Source of the DNA: DASQFQ01 sp038327685
GTDB lineage: Bacteria > Actinomycetota > Thermoleophilia > Solirubrobacterales > Solirubrobacteraceae
DNA length: 5,511 nucleotides
Direction: 5' to 3'
Assembly: GCA_038327685.1 (NCBI GenBank)
Contig: JBBQLH010000157.1
Span: 1-5,511 of the forward strand
In this document: positions 4,707 to 5,511 of the stretch, one piece after another
Layout of the letters: the number at the start of each line of letters is the position of its first letter
Numbering within the stretch: position 1 is the first letter of the stretch
Translations under genes and position numbers: made by a program
The notes under the pieces: generated by a model
The model's input: the letters and a program-made list of their open reading frames with translations, nothing else
What the model was told of the DNA's origin: nothing
Databases searched by the model: none

Positions 4707-5511
4707 ATGCGGATCCGCTCGCTGCGCAACCGGCTGGCGCTGATCATCGGCCTGATCGTCCTGTGCGCGATCGCGATCATCTACTTCGCCGTCGCGCCGC
4801 AGCTCGAGGGGCGCCTGCGCAACCAGAAGCTCGACAACCTCGCGGCCGACGCGCGGCGCTATTCGCCGCCGCTGGTGCGCCTCGTCGGCACGGACGCGCC
4901 GGAGCCGCAGCTCGCCCGCGAGGTCCGCCTCGTCGCCACCCGCGCGAGCGCCGAGGTCAACGTGCTCGGGATCGTGAAGGGCACGGAGGACTCGCTGTTC
5001 GTGCTCGCCGACTCCGACGCGGGCGGCGTCGAGGTCGACGACGTCCAGGCGATCGCCCAGGCCGCCCTCGCGACCGGCAAGACCGCGCGCGCCACCGAGC
5101 CGACGAGCCTGGGCCGGCAGGCGCTGGTGGCCGAGCCGCTGGTCGCGAACCGCGAGGTCCGCGGTGTCGCGGTCTACGCCGACGCGCTGACCGACGTGCA
5201 GGCGAACGTGTCGCTGATCCGCCGCCGCATCCTCGTCGCGGGCGGGATCGCATTCCTGATCGCCGTGCTCGGCGGCTACCTCGTCGCGCGAGCGCTGTCG
5301 CTGCGCGTCAAGCGGCTCGAGCGCGCGGTGCGCACGGTCGCCGCGGGCGACTTCTCGGACCGCGTCCAGGCCGACTCCGACGACGAGCTGGGCCAGCTCG
5401 GCGCCGCCTTCGACGAGATGCAGGGCCAGCTCGCGCGGCTCGATCACGCGCGCAAGCAGTTCATCGCGCAGGCGTCGCACGAGCTGCGCACGCCGCTGTT
5501 CTCGCTCGGCG
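4707..5511 (+). CDS. Sensor histidine kinase, N-terminal part (runs off the window)
   Basis: An open frame of 268 residues with no stop, so the gene continues beyond the window. It has a short basic N-terminus (MRIRSLRNRL), a first membrane helix (about 10-31), an extracytoplasmic sensor region of about 140 residues (32-172) with no family I recognise, a second membrane helix (175-197), a HAMP linker (about 194-247, with RTVAAGDFSDRV and the DELGQLGAAFDEM helix), and the start of a HisKA domain ending in QFIAQASHELRTPLFSLG with phospho-accepting His258. The ATPase domain (N, G1 and G2 boxes) lies outside. The architecture is that of an envelope-sensing kinase that autophosphorylates and passes phosphate to the regulator encoded just upstream. 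The start is supported by GGAG at 4698. The sensor region is fairly acidic and Ala/Val-rich with no Cys, and no ligand can be inferred. Confidence 0.93.
   Translation, partial: MRIRSLRNRLALIIGLIVLCAIAIIYFAVAPQLEGRLRNQKLDNLAADARRYSPPLVRLVGTDAPEPQLAREVRLVATRASAEVNVLGIVKGTEDSLFVLADSDAGGVEVDDVQAIAQAALATGKTARATEPTSLGRQALVAEPLVANREVRGVAVYADALTDVQANVSLIRRRILVAGGIAFLIAVLGGYLVARALSLRVKRLERAVRTVAAGDFSDRVQADSDDELGQLGAAFDEMQGQLARLDHARKQFIAQASHELRTPLFSLG

Noticed and set aside
2168..4780. Very long minus-strand open frame of 870 codons and long plus-strand frames at 2335-4743 and 2216-3907
   Set aside because: They are Arg/Ala/Pro-rich translations with no recognisable motifs lying in other frames of the well-supported M28-like and response-regulator genes. 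High GC makes stops rare.
4650..5480. Antisense open frame of 276 codons across the kinase gene
   Set aside because: Compositional shadow; the plus strand encodes membrane helices, HAMP and HisKA motifs in a single frame.

Overview
This is a high-GC bacterial window with dense, mostly gap-free coding on both strands. The base composition, GTG starts without Shine-Dalgarno sites, TAnnnT-like -10 boxes and the protein types (an actinobacterial-looking sortase, a Pro/Ala/Arg-rich M28-like membrane protein, an OmpR-type two-component pair) suggest Actinomycetota. By inference only, and with modest confidence, a Thermoleophilia/Solirubrobacterales-type lineage seems most likely. No mobile element, CRISPR array, tRNA or rRNA is visible, and no stretch over about 70 bases lacks a gene.

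Layout. (1) Positions 1-1100, plus strand: the 3' end of a gene for translation initiation factor IF-1 (infA), overlapped by thiL (thiamine-monophosphate kinase). This is an unusual pairing, because infA normally sits in the ribosomal-protein cluster. thiL has no ordinary start codon at the place where its conserved sequence begins. (2) Positions 1085-1112: a strong GC hairpin between two converging transcription units, with the thiL stop codon in its loop; it probably terminates both. (3) Positions 1119 to about 3954, minus strand: a probable three-gene operon read from right to left. It encodes a polytopic membrane protein with a degenerate M28 aminopeptidase-like domain, then a membrane-anchored sortase, then a small protein ending in a FlgM-like (anti-sigma-28) segment. 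(4) Positions 3925-3988: a short divergent promoter region with candidate -10 boxes and a 7-bp direct repeat. (5) Positions 3989-5511, plus strand: an OmpR/PhoB-family response regulator followed by its sensor histidine kinase, which runs off the window just after the phospho-accepting histidine.

Working together. The kinase/regulator pair is a conventional envelope-signal module. It is transcribed divergently from the sortase operon, so the regulator could control that operon, itself, or both; this is inference. The most interesting part is the minus-strand operon. A sortase is coupled to an apparently catalytically dead M28-fold membrane protein and to a FlgM-like protein, with no flagellar genes in view and a base composition below that of its neighbours.
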